Assembly (NCBI RefSeq): GCF_000725625.1
Contig: NZ_JOHS01000007.1
Span: 124,001-188,000, forward strand
DNA: 64,000 nt
Direction of reading: 5' to 3'
Source: Streptomyces sp. NRRL F-6676
GTDB taxonomy: Bacteria > Actinomycetota > Actinomycetes > Streptomycetales > Streptomycetaceae
Below, piece after piece: positions 7,833 through 15,517 of the stretch (positions are counted from its first letter, which is position 1; every line of letters starts with the position of its first letter). The position numbers and the translations under genes were made by a program. The notes under the pieces were generated by a model. That model did no database searches. It saw nothing but the letters and a program-made list of their open reading frames with translations, and was not told where the DNA came from.

Positions 7833-8807
7833 ATGACGAGCAGGGAACACGTCTCGGTGCTCTTCCCGCACCATGTGGAGGACCTGGACGAGCTGACCGG
7901 CACGGCCGCGCTCGTCCGCGACGGTGCCGCACGGCGGCTGTGGCTCGGGCAGTCGCTGACCGTCGAGAGCCATCAGGCGCTCGCCTGGCTGGCGGGCGCC
8001 GGGTTCCGGGTGCCGGTGGGCCTGTCGGTGGCGCTCACCGCGCTGCGGCACCCCTTCGATGCCGCCGCCCAGGCCCGCTCGCTCGCGCTGCTCACCGGGC
8101 ATCCGCCCGTCGTGGGCTACGGGGCGGGCGAGCCGGCCTTCGTCACCGCGCTGCACGGCGCGCACTACGCCGGGCCGGCCTCCGCGGTCGCCGAATACGT
8201 GGGCGTGGTGCGGGAGTTGCTGCGCGGCGGGGCGGTACGTCACGAGGGTCCGGTGTTCCGGGTCGGCGGGGCCGCGCTGCCGCCGGTGCGGGACGCACCG
8301 CCAGCAGAGGTGGGCGCGGGAGTGCTGCGGCCGGGCATGGCGAGGGCGGCGGGCCGTACGGCGGACGTGGCGATCAGTTGGATGACGCCGCCCTCCTACA
8401 TCCGCGAAGTGCTGCTCCCCGCCCTGGAGGAGGGCGCCGTCGCCGCCGGCCGGCCCCGGCCCCGGCTGGTGACGGTGGTGCACGCGGCGGTGGCCCGCCC
8501 CGGGCGCAGCCCGCTGCCGCTGGCCCAGCGCGGCACCGACAAGCATCTGCGCGTCCACCACTACGCCGACATGCTGCGCCGGGCCGGACTCGACGTCGAC
8601 GTCAGCGATCCGGTGTCGGGCGCCCGGGAGCTCGTGGAGGCCGGGGTGTTCCTCTACGGCAAACCGGGCGACCTGGTCCCGGAGGTGCGGCGCTACTTCG
8701 AGGCGGGCGCCGACGAGGTGGTGATCAACCCGGTCGCGGTGGCCCAGACGTACGGGTTCGCCGAGGCCCTGGCCGACCTGCGGGAACTGCTCGCCGCCCA
8801 CGGGTGA
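7833..8807 (+). CDS. LLM-class (luciferase-fold) flavin/F420-dependent oxidoreductase
   Basis: About 324 residues with a TIM-barrel luciferase-like fold. The RBS GAGGGA lies 6 nt before ATG 7833; the longer in-frame start is not supported. Conserved blocks are SVALTALRHPF near the N-terminal third, VGYGAGEP, and the C-terminal ADEVVINPVA strand. LLM proteins use FMN or F420 for redox of varied substrates. In lanthipeptide pathways an F420-dependent LLM enzyme (LanJC class, as in lexapeptide) reduces dehydroamino acids. Being 276 bp from peptide 3 and divergent from it, this enzyme is a candidate tailoring reductase for the Thr-rich tails; that role is inference, and a general metabolic role is also possible. 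Confidence 0.75.
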   Translation: MTSREHVSVLFPHHVEDLDELTGTAALVRDGAARRLWLGQSLTVESHQALAWLAGAGFRVPVGLSVALTALRHPFDAAAQARSLALLTGHPPVVGYGAGEPAFVTALHGAHYAGPASAVAEYVGVVRELLRGGAVRHEGPVFRVGGAALPPVRDAPPAEVGAGVLRPGMARAAGRTADVAISWMTPPSYIREVLLPALEEGAVAAGRPRPRLVTVVHAAVARPGRSPLPLAQRGTDKHLRVHHYADMLRRAGLDVDVSDPVSGARELVEAGVFLYGKPGDLVPEVRRYFEAGADEVVINPVAVAQTYGFAEALADLRELLAAHG

Positions 8808-8813
8808 GGGGGC

Positions 8814-9725
8814 TCAGGCCGCCGGCGGCGTGAGGTAGTCGCCGTGGGCGAGGTCGTCGAGCAGTGCCGGGTGGCGGGGCGACCAGCCGAGCAGTTCGCG
8901 GGTGTGGAAGCTGGTGGCGGGGCCGTCGAAGGCGTAGACGCGGGCCATGAACGGGTTCACGAAGTGGCCGGCGGCCTCCTCCGGGGTGAGTGAGGCGGTG
9001 GGCAGGCCGAGGCCGCGGGCGATCGTCTCCGCGATGCTCCGCAGGGTGACGCCGCTCTCGCCGACGCCGTGCAGCATGCTGCCCGCGGGCGCCTTCTCCA
9101 GGGCCAGGCGGAACAGGACCGCCGCGTCGCCGCGGTGCACCGCGGGCCAGCGGTTGGTGCCGTCCCCGACGTAGGCCGAGACGCCGGTCCGCCGTGCGGT
9201 GGTGACGAGCATGGGGATGAAGCCGTGGTCCTCGGGCCCGTGGACCGTCGGGGCGAGCCGGACCACACTCGCGCGGACGCCCCGGGCGGCGAGGTCCAGG
9301 CAGGCCCGCTCGCCCGCGAGGCGGAAGGCGGCGAATCCGGTCCGGTCGGGTTCGTCCCGTTCGCCGCTCTCCCGGCCCTCGGGCAGGACCAGCGTGCCGG
9401 AGGTGACGACGAGCGGCTTGCCCGAGTGCTCCAGCGGCCGGCCGAGCGTCTCGATGGCGGTCCGGTCGCGCCTCATCATGTCGTCGAGGTCGGAGAAGTC
9501 GCCGCCGTAGGCCATGTGCAGGACACCGTCGGCGGCCTCGGCGCCGCTGCGCAGACTGTCGAGGTCGTCCAGGGAGCCGCGGTGCGGCACCGCCCCCAGC
9601 GACCTCAGCTTGGCGGCGGCGCTGTCGGAGCGCGCCAGAGCGGTGACGGTGTGGCCGCCCGCGATCAGCTCGGTGACGACCGCGGGGCCGGTCTGTCCGG
9701 AACCGCCGGTGACGAAGACATGCAT
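8814..9725 (-). CDS. Extended SDR-type NAD(P)-dependent oxidoreductase
   Basis: About 303 residues starting at MHVFVTGGSGQTG, which is a Rossmann dinucleotide-binding motif at the very N-terminus; the ATG at 9723-9725 is therefore chosen over the longer frame. The family includes NAD-dependent epimerase/dehydratase-like enzymes acting on varied small molecules. It is divergent from a TetR regulator (9845), and the intergenic gap is filled with four evenly spaced operator-like palindromes, so it is very likely the regulator's main target. The substrate is unknown. Confidence 0.85.
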   Translation of the reverse strand: MHVFVTGGSGQTGPAVVTELIAGGHTVTALARSDSAAAKLRSLGAVPHRGSLDDLDSLRSGAEAADGVLHMAYGGDFSDLDDMMRRDRTAIETLGRPLEHSGKPLVVTSGTLVLPEGRESGERDEPDRTGFAAFRLAGERACLDLAARGVRASVVRLAPTVHGPEDHGFIPMLVTTARRTGVSAYVGDGTNRWPAVHRGDAAVLFRLALEKAPAGSMLHGVGESGVTLRSIAETIARGLGLPTASLTPEEAAGHFVNPFMARVYAFDGPATSFHTRELLGWSPRHPALLDDLAHGDYLTPPAA

Positions 9726-9743
9726 GGAACGCTCCCTGGATAC

Positions 9744-9825
9744 GCCAGTGACTGGCACTTCTTAGCGCCAGGCACTGACATTAGGTAGCGCCAGTGACTG
9801 GCGTCAAGTAACGCCAGTCACTGAC
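9744..9825. promoter_or_regulatory. Four operator palindromes at 23-bp spacing
   Basis: The 13-bp element GCCAGTGACTGGC occurs perfectly at 9744-9756 and 9790-9802; diverged versions lie at 9767-9779 and 9813-9825. All four start exactly 23 bp apart and fill the space between the SDR and TetR genes. This is the expected footprint of several TetR dimers bound side by side. TATGCT at 9833-9838 gives a leaderless start at the TetR GTG. Confidence 0.88.
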
Positions 9826-9844
9826 ATGTGTGTATGCTCACCGG

Positions 9845-10441
9845 GTGCCACGCAGCGGAGCAGAAGCGCGTCGCCGCCTTCAGCAGGCGGCCCTGGAGCT
9901 GTACCGGGAGCGCGGATTCGACCGGACCACGACAGCGGAGATCGCCGCCCGCGCCGGCGTGAACGAACGGACGTTCTTCCGGCACTTCCCGGACAAGCGC
10001 GAGGTGCTCTTCGACGGCGAGGCCGACCTGCGCGACGCGATGGTCGAGGCGGTGGCCGAGGCACCCGGCGACCTGCCGCCGCTCGGCATGCTGCTGTGCG
10101 CCTTCAGGGTCGCCGGGGGGATGCTCGAGGAGAAGCGCCCGTTCTCCGAGCCCCGGCTGGCGATCATCGCGCAGACCCCGGCACTCCGCGAACGCGACCT
10201 CGCCAAGGCCGCGTCACTGATCGAGGCGCTGACACAGGCGCTGCGCCGGCGCGGCGTCCCCGGCCGGCTGGCCGGCCTGGCCGCGCAGACCGGCTGGGGC
10301 ACCTTCCACCATGCGGCCCAGGCCTGGATCGACGATCCCTCGGAGAACCTGGACACGCACCTCGACCGGGCCTTCGACGACCTGCACGCCCTGTCGACGG
10401 CGGCCCGGCCGGCACCGGGGCGGGCGCGGAAGCGGGTGTGA
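9845..10441 (+). CDS. TetR-family transcriptional regulator
   Basis: About 198 residues. The N-terminal HTH (TTAEIAARAGVNERTFFRHFPDK) is the standard TetR DNA-binding domain; the C-terminal ligand domain is helical with no recognised ligand. GTG 9845 is chosen because a TATGCT -10 box at 9833 would start a leaderless message there. It is divergent from the SDR at 8814-9725 and probably represses both itself and that gene through the four palindromes in between. Confidence 0.9.
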   Translation: MPRSGAEARRRLQQAALELYRERGFDRTTTAEIAARAGVNERTFFRHFPDKREVLFDGEADLRDAMVEAVAEAPGDLPPLGMLLCAFRVAGGMLEEKRPFSEPRLAIIAQTPALRERDLAKAASLIEALTQALRRRGVPGRLAGLAAQTGWGTFHHAAQAWIDDPSENLDTHLDRAFDDLHALSTAARPAPGRARKRV

Positions 10442-10484
10442 AGCCCGTTGGGCGGGGCGCCCGTACCAGGGCGTCGTCCTGCCG

Positions 10485-10940
10485 TCAGCCGAGTCGGCGG
10501 GCGAAGCAGACGGCCATGGGGTGGCCCTTGTAGGGGCCGTAGCCGTCGGTGCGCCGGTAGCCCTCGCGGTCGTAGAAGCGGATCGCGTCCGGCTGTTTGA
10601 CGCCGGTCGACAGTTGCACGGTGGCGATCCCCCGCCGGCGTGCGTGCTCCTCGAGGTCGCGCAGGATGCCCGTGGCCACACCTGTGCCGCGGGCGTCGGG
10701 GGACACGTACATCCGCTTGATCTCCCCGGTGCCGTCGGGCAGCAGGCGCAGGGCACCGCAGCCCGCCGCGCCGCCGCCGGCGTCACGGGCGATCAGGAAC
10801 ACGTCGACGTTCTCCGCGGTCGGTTTGTCGGTCTCCTGGTCCGGAATGCCGTAGCGGGCGGCCAGTTCCTTCTCCATGGCGGCGCGGAGGCGGTCGCCGT
10901 CGGCGCTGTCCCACGGTTCCTGCGCGATGGTGAACGTCAT
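10485..10940 (-). CDS. GNAT-family N-acetyltransferase
   Basis: About 151 residues. The acetyl-CoA binding motif A is visible as the RMYVSPDARGTGVATGILRD stretch, followed by the motif-B region around RFYDREGYRR. ATG 10940 has CTGGAG a few bases upstream; the longer frame to 11192 is unsupported. The substrate is unknown. It stands alone, convergent with the TetR gene. Confidence 0.88.
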   Translation of the reverse strand: MTFTIAQEPWDSADGDRLRAAMEKELAARYGIPDQETDKPTAENVDVFLIARDAGGGAAGCGALRLLPDGTGEIKRMYVSPDARGTGVATGILRDLEEHARRRGIATVQLSTGVKQPDAIRFYDREGYRRTDGYGPYKGHPMAVCFARRLG

Positions 10941-11281
10941 GCTGCTCCAGTCCAGTCGTCCGGGCGAATGCCCTGTCGGTGATGTGCCGGTGATACGTCG
11001 GTGCGCCGACGGCTTCCCGGGGACGGTCCGCTCTCGTCCACGACGAGCCGATGCGCGTCCTGTCTCCTCCGAGTGCCGACGGCTCGCGGTGTCGCACCAA
11101 GGGGTGACCACGGGGTCCGGCACGGTGGAGGGGCGACTCCTCCGTACGGAACCCCGCCCGGTCGGCACGTCGGACGTGCACCAGTGATCCAATCAGCGGC
11201 ACCGGTCGCGCCGGTAATGCCGATGGGGCAGCACCGGGCATGCTCTGTCCGCATGGCCGGTGGGGCCGCCGTCCGTGGCGG
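10941..11281. other. Intergenic stretch, no gene seen
   Basis: This 341-bp stretch lies between the GNAT gene and the LysR gene. Open frames here lack an RBS and family resemblance. It presumably carries the GNAT promoter. Confidence 0.5.
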
Positions 11282-12172
11282 TCAACCGCCGGTCGGAGCC
11301 CAGCGGTTGCGCGCGTGTTCCACGAACTCCTCGGCGATCGGGTGCGCGCCGTGCGCCGGCACGCCGATCTCCAGACTGCTCCCGGAGAGGCCCTCGACCG
11401 GCCGGACGCGGAGCCCGGGGAGCCCGGTGTCCGGCAGCGTCGAGCCGTGGACGAAGGCGATCGCCCGGCCCAGGACGACGGCGGCGAGCACATCGGTGGC
11501 GTTCCGCACCAGGGGGCCGTGCCGGCGGGGACGCCGGTCGACGTCCGCGCCGGTCCAGTGGTCCGCCTCTTCCCGGGTCATGCCCGCCCAGTGGGTGACC
11601 GGCTCCTTCCGCAGGTCGGACAGGGTCAGCCGGTCTCGAGCAGCCAGCGGATGGTCGGCAGGCAGCAGGACCATGCGTGGTTCCCGCGCGAGCCGGTCGA
11701 CGACGAGTCCGTCCCGGTCGTGCCGGTCCCGCAGGAACGAGACGTTCGCGCCGCCCGCCCGCAACTCCTCCACCGGCGACAGCCATTCACGCGGGACGAC
11801 GTTCACCCGCACGCCCGGGCGGTCCGCCTCGAAGGACCGGCTCGCCGCCGTCACGGCCACCACGTCGCACAGCGGGGCGGTCACGGTGAGGGTCTCCGCC
11901 GCGGTCCGCATGCCGCGTACGCGCTCCAGAGCCGCTCGGGAGCGCCCCACCAGCGCGTACGCCTCGGTCAGCAACGCCGCGCCCGCGGCCGTGAGTTCGG
12001 TGGCGTGGGAGCGGCGCACGAAGAGGGGGACGCCGACCGTGCGCTCCAGCGCCCTGATCGACCGCGACAGCGCGGGCTGGGTCATCATGAGCCGCTGCGC
12101 GGCCCGTGTGATGCTGCCGGTCTCCGCGACGGCGATGAGGTGGGTGAGGTGTCTCAGCTCGAGATCGGGCAC
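11282..12172 (-). CDS. LysR-family transcriptional regulator
   Basis: 296 residues from a GTG start. The winged HTH occupies residues 1-60 (GSITRAAQRLMMTQPALSRSI), followed by the two-lobe periplasmic-binding-like effector domain with the VRVNVVP strand. LysR regulators usually control a divergent gene, but here the upstream neighbour is a minus-strand nucleotidyltransferase ending 19 bp away, so the target is unclear and may lie elsewhere. Confidence 0.9.
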   Translation of the reverse strand: MPDLELRHLTHLIAVAETGSITRAAQRLMMTQPALSRSIRALERTVGVPLFVRRSHATELTAAGAALLTEAYALVGRSRAALERVRGMRTAAETLTVTAPLCDVVAVTAASRSFEADRPGVRVNVVPREWLSPVEELRAGGANVSFLRDRHDRDGLVVDRLAREPRMVLLPADHPLAARDRLTLSDLRKEPVTHWAGMTREEADHWTGADVDRRPRRHGPLVRNATDVLAAVVLGRAIAFVHGSTLPDTGLPGLRVRPVEGLSGSSLEIGVPAHGAHPIAEEFVEHARNRWAPTGG

Positions 12173-12190
12173 GGCTCGGACGATACCGGC

Positions 12191-12895
12191 TCACCTCACG
12201 ACGTACCCCTCCCACAGCGGGCCGCCGGCGGTGTCCAGTGCCCGGGTCACGGCGGCGTCGAAGCCCTTGGTGTCCCCGCCGACCGCCTGAGCGGCGGCCT
12301 CGTGCAGCGCCCGGTGCAGTGCGGGGTCGGCGGCGGCCAGCCGCCGTGACAGCCACTTGCCGCCGCCGAGCCAGTGGCCGCCGGCCAGGAGGACCAGCTC
12401 CGAGGCGCGCTGGAGCAGCTGCGCGACCAGGTAGACCCGCTCCGCGGGGTCCGCGCAGCCGCGCAGGTCGTCGAGCAGGTCGGTCACGGCGTACCGCAGG
12501 TAGTCGCGCTCACGCTCCGAGAGCGGCGGCGGGCCCGCGGCCCAGCGTCTGCGCGCCTCCTCCTGGAGCGCGGCGCCCAGCCCGTCCGCGTCCACCAGGA
12601 GCATCCCCTCGGCACACATCGAGAGCAGCGGCGAACTCCGCTTGGCCGTCTCCTTGTCGGCGAAGTCGCGCCAGACGGCCTCGGTCTGGAGGAACAGCTC
12701 CACCGGCCAGCCGCGGTACATCAGCGTCTCCCGGCCCGGGGCGGGCGGCCCGTCCATGACGACCACGATGTCCAGATCGGACATGGGCGTCCGGCGCTCG
12801 GTCAGCACGCTGCCGGCGAGGAAGGCCGCCCGGGCGTCGGGGCAGCGGTCCCGCACGAGGGCGTGGGCGGTGAGGAGGGGATCGTCCATCGCCAC
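12191..12895 (-). CDS. MNT-type nucleotidyltransferase domain protein
   Basis: About 234 residues. The nucleotidyltransferase signature is GSVLTERRTPMSDLDIVV, with two metal-binding Asp in DLD near residue 40, as in the aminoglycoside/MNT branch of the DNA polymerase beta superfamily. The helical C-terminal half resembles the antibiotic-adenylyltransferase class. GTG 12895 or ATG 12889 may be the start. The substrate is unknown; no antitoxin-like HEPN partner is adjacent. Confidence 0.8.
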   Translation of the reverse strand: MAMDDPLLTAHALVRDRCPDARAAFLAGSVLTERRTPMSDLDIVVVMDGPPAPGRETLMYRGWPVELFLQTEAVWRDFADKETAKRSSPLLSMCAEGMLLVDADGLGAALQEEARRRWAAGPPPLSERERDYLRYAVTDLLDDLRGCADPAERVYLVAQLLQRASELVLLAGGHWLGGGKWLSRRLAAADPALHRALHEAAAQAVGGDTKGFDAAVTRALDTAGGPLWEGYVVR

Positions 12896-12938
12896 AGCCT
12901 ATGCGCCGACGCCCGGCCGGCCGCGTGGGAAGCCGCCG

Positions 12939-13688
12939 TCAGCAGCCGAGGGGCGCGGAGCCGACGGCGACGTCGTCGAACCAGAGGGTGTCGTCGCCGG
13001 ACGCGTAGCTCTCCCAACCCAGGCGCAGGGCCGTCGGCTCGGGCGGTGTGGTCCGGGAGAGCCACAGCTGGTCGACGTCCCGCGTCGGTACGCCGTCGGC
13101 GTGCAGCCCGGGAACCAGTTCGCCGTCGAGCCAAGTGTCGAGCTTGGGCGCGGTGGTGTCCACGGCGAACCGCAGGCACTGCCAACTCCCGGTCGGCAGC
13201 GGCCTGCTGAGCGCCACGCCGGCCGGGCTCTGGGCGGGCAGGGTGGCGTCGTCGCTCTCCCGGTTCCACTGAAGGGCCCCGTTCTGGCCGCCGACGCGCA
13301 GCGCCCGGCCGTTCTGCGAGGCGTCCGGGAGCGAGACGAAGGCGACGTGCGAGGCGGGCAGGGCGGTGGTGTGCCGCACCCACATGCGGAAGTACAGCAC
13401 CGGGCCCGCCGCGGAGAGGTCCGCGCCGGCGGCGGCGAACGCGTGGTTGCAGTAGCCGGCCCGGCCGTCCACCCGCAGCGACTTGGTGCCGCCGTGCGCG
13501 ACCTGGGTGTCGACCGCCACGGTTCCCGTGCCCTGGCAGTCGGGGGCGGTGAACTGCCAGTGACCGGAGGGGTGCGCCAGACCGTGCACGTCACGGTGGG
13601 CGGACAGCGGCTGCGGCTGCGGCTGCGGCTGCGGCTGCGGCTGCGGCTGCGGCTGCGGCTGCGGCTGCGGCTGCGGCTGCGCTATCAA
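12939..13688 (-). CDS. Jelly-roll (lectin/lyase-like) protein with N-terminal Gln-Pro repeats
   Basis: About 249 residues. The body contains WQFTAPDCQGTG, LYFRMWVRH and a closing DDTLWFDDVAVG, typical of concanavalin A-like beta-sandwich domains of secreted polysaccharide-binding or lyase proteins. The start found is TTG at 13688, and the first residues are twelve Gln-Pro pairs encoded by a (GGCTGC)12 tract. No signal peptide is visible although the family is normally exported, so the N-terminus may have been lost or replaced by repeat expansion. The upstream gene ends 19 bp away on the same strand. Two Cys (one in the DCQG motif, one at the C-terminus) fit an extracellular protein. Confidence 0.6.
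   Translation of the reverse strand: MIAQPQPQPQPQPQPQPQPQPQPQPQPLSAHRDVHGLAHPSGHWQFTAPDCQGTGTVAVDTQVAHGGTKSLRVDGRAGYCNHAFAAAGADLSAAGPVLYFRMWVRHTTALPASHVAFVSLPDASQNGRALRVGGQNGALQWNRESDDATLPAQSPAGVALSRPLPTGSWQCLRFAVDTTAPKLDTWLDGELVPGLHADGVPTRDVDQLWLSRTTPPEPTALRLGWESYASGDDTLWFDDVAVGSAPLGC
13609..13680. repeat. (GGCTGC)12 hexanucleotide tract
   Basis: Twelve perfect 6-bp units inside the start of the jelly-roll gene, encoding (Gln-Pro)12. Unit changes keep the frame, so length variants would change only the repeat arm. Confidence 0.95.
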
Positions 13689-13706
13689 ATACCGCCAAGG
13701 GCCCGG

Positions 13707-14495
13707 TCAGCGCGCCAGGGACGCTGCGTCGCCCATGACGATCATCGGCCTGCGGGACGGGTCAAGGGCGCGCAGGAGTTCCTTCATGTGGTTCCTGGCG
13801 ATGCTGACGCATGCCTGGGTGGGGCCGTGGTGGTCGACGTGGATCCAGATGCCGCCGCCCTTCTCGGCGCCCTGCGGGCGGGTCCAGTCCAGCGGGGTGG
13901 TGCCGGGCTCGCGGTTGTAGTCGATCGCGACGACGTAGTCGAAGGAGCCGGCCAGCGGTTCGCCCCGTGAGCCGGTGCCGGAGATCCGGAACCCCGTGGA
14001 CCGGTCGTAGGACAGCCGGGTGCCCGGGTCGGGCAGCAGGCCGCCCGCGTCCGTGAGGGTGAACGCGCCGATGGGGGACCGCAGATCGCCGATGCGGTGG
14101 TCGTCGGTCCACCCCTTGAGCGCGTTGTGGGCGGGCCAGGACCCGGTCGTGGGTTCCCAGCCGTCGGCGGTGCGCTCGTAGAGGCGGACGGCGGCGGTGC
14201 TGCCGTCGCGGTCCTTGCCGGTGACGAGGACGACCTGGCGGGTGGAGTCGGGGATGCGGGCGAGCAGGGCGGGGCCCACGCCGGGCAGGACCCGCTGGGT
14301 GCGGACGGTGTTCTCGGTGACGCCGGGCCGTCCCGCGGTGGTCGTGGACGTCGCGTGGCCGGCGGGCCGGTCCGCCCCGTCGGTGCCGGCCGAGGGGCCG
14401 GCGCAGCCGCACAGGAGGAGCACGGCGCCGGCCGTGACCGCGGTGCCGTGGCGGACCGGGCGGGGAGGGAGATGGGCGGGGCGGCGCAGGGACAT
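13707..14495 (-). CDS. L,D-transpeptidase (YkuD-like) lipoprotein
   Basis: 262 residues from ATG 14495. An N-terminal signal ends in a lipobox (LLLCGC), so the mature protein is probably membrane-anchored outside the cell. The C-terminal catalytic block has HVDHHGPTQACVSI, matching the His and Cys arrangement of L,D-transpeptidase-fold enzymes that crosslink peptidoglycan through 3-3 bonds or act on related peptides. The longer frame upstream is out of family and was not used. It is followed 19 bp later by the Gln-Pro jelly-roll gene, so the two may be cotranscribed as cell-wall proteins. Confidence 0.85.
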   Translation of the reverse strand: MSLRRPAHLPPRPVRHGTAVTAGAVLLLCGCAGPSAGTDGADRPAGHATSTTTAGRPGVTENTVRTQRVLPGVGPALLARIPDSTRQVVLVTGKDRDGSTAAVRLYERTADGWEPTTGSWPAHNALKGWTDDHRIGDLRSPIGAFTLTDAGGLLPDPGTRLSYDRSTGFRISGTGSRGEPLAGSFDYVVAIDYNREPGTTPLDWTRPQGAEKGGGIWIHVDHHGPTQACVSIARNHMKELLRALDPSRRPMIVMGDAASLAR

Positions 14496-14530
14496 GAGGT
14501 GGGGGGTCCTTCGGGGGCGTGGGTGTGGTC

Positions 14531-14667
14531 GCTGTCGGTTTTCCGGGCGGCGGAAGCCCGGTGCGGTGGGTGTCGGTTCTCCGGGAGGAAGCCCGGTGTG
14601 GTGGGTGTCGGTTCTCGTCCGTTCTCCGGGAGGAAGCCCGGTGTGGTGGTTGTCGGTCGTCCGCGAG
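14531..14667. repeat. Three direct repeats with internal hairpin
   Basis: Three copies of a roughly 35-45 bp unit containing TGTCGGTT...CCGGGAGGAAGCCCGGTG lie between the sigma/anti-sigma genes and the L,D-transpeptidase. Each unit can form a small CCGGG...CCCGG stem. The 14496-14671 gap is noncoding otherwise. A similar G-T-rich degenerate repeat occurs at 35340-35475. Confidence 0.8.
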
Positions 14668-14671
14668 GAGG

Positions 14672-15517
14672 TCAGTTGTGGCGGGCCGAGCCGATGAGTG
14701 CCTCGACCTGGGCGAGCACGCCGTTCCAGGCGGCCCCGGAGCCGTCCGGGACGGCCTCGATGTCGAACGCGCGCTCGCCGTCGTGATGAGGGTCGACGGT
14801 GTAGGACGGCGTGGGGCCGGAGTCGTCCCTTCCCGCCGGTTCGGCCGGGGGCTCGCCCAGGCACATGCTCACCTGGAGGGCGGGGCGGTCCCGCCCCGGT
14901 TTCCACAACGGGCGGGCCGCGTACTGGAGTCGGCCGCCCAGGCTCCGGCAGGCGGCGCCGGGTGTGTGGGCCGAGGCGTGCCGGGAGGCGGGGGGCGCGG
15001 TGGGCGTCGTACCGTCGAGGGCTTCGAAGGCGACGAGGACGCCGCCCCGCTCCAGCGCGGACAGCGGGGCGCACGCGAACGTGTCCGCGGCGCCGGTGGT
15101 CTCCTCGCCGCAGCCCCCGGCGACCCGGTCGGTGCCGAGGTGCTGCGCGGCGGCGTAGACCACGGCCCCGTCCTCGCCGCGGGGCACGGCGAGCGCCTGC
15201 CACCCGGCGGGCACCTCCAGGGTCAGTCCCGCGACGGTGGCGAACCGCTGGAGGTGACCGTCCGCTTCCGCCGGGGCGGTCGCCGCCGGGGGTGCGGTGT
15301 CCGGCCGCGCTCCGGGCGAGCCGGTGCCCAGCCAGAGCCCGAGGCCCGCGGCGGCCAGCGCGCCCGCCGCCGCTGCCCGCAGCCGGCGCCGGCGCCGCAC
15401 CCGGCGCCGTACCTGCCACATCCGGTCGGCCGGCGCCTCCAGATGCGGCACCACCCGCTGCACCAGCACCCGCAGTTCGGCGTCCTCGCCGGTGTCCGTC
15501 ACCTCGTGGTCATGCAC
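14672..15517 (-). CDS. Single-pass membrane protein, putative anti-sigma partner
   Basis: About 281 residues from GTG 15517, overlapping the sigma-factor frame by 8 bp, which implies translational coupling. Residues 1-35 form a short cytoplasmic part, then an Arg-rich stop and one transmembrane helix (AAAAGALAAAGLGLWLG), then an extracellular domain with several Cys (GGCGEE, FACAPL, ACRSL, SMCLG). In Streptomyces, membrane proteins coupled to SigE-group sigma genes are usual regulatory partners. No zinc-binding anti-sigma motif is seen, so the anti-sigma role is inferred from position. Confidence 0.7.
   Translation of the reverse strand: MHDHEVTDTGEDAELRVLVQRVVPHLEAPADRMWQVRRRVRRRRRLRAAAAGALAAAGLGLWLGTGSPGARPDTAPPAATAPAEADGHLQRFATVAGLTLEVPAGWQALAVPRGEDGAVVYAAAQHLGTDRVAGGCGEETTGAADTFACAPLSALERGGVLVAFEALDGTTPTAPPASRHASAHTPGAACRSLGGRLQYAARPLWKPGRDRPALQVSMCLGEPPAEPAGRDDSGPTPSYTVDPHHDGERAFDIEAVPDGSGAAWNGVLAQVEALIGSARHN

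Noticed and set aside
1..8807. Assignment of the peptides to daptides, linaridins or class III lanthipeptides
   Set aside because: No daptide aminotransferase/methyltransferase, no linaridin or LanKC-type enzyme is in view, and the leader motif matches none I know; left undefined.
14531..14667. Possible CRISPR array
   Set aside because: Units are adjacent or irregular, contain the same sequence throughout and have no unique spacers; the same applies to the 16-bp tract at 57315-57420.
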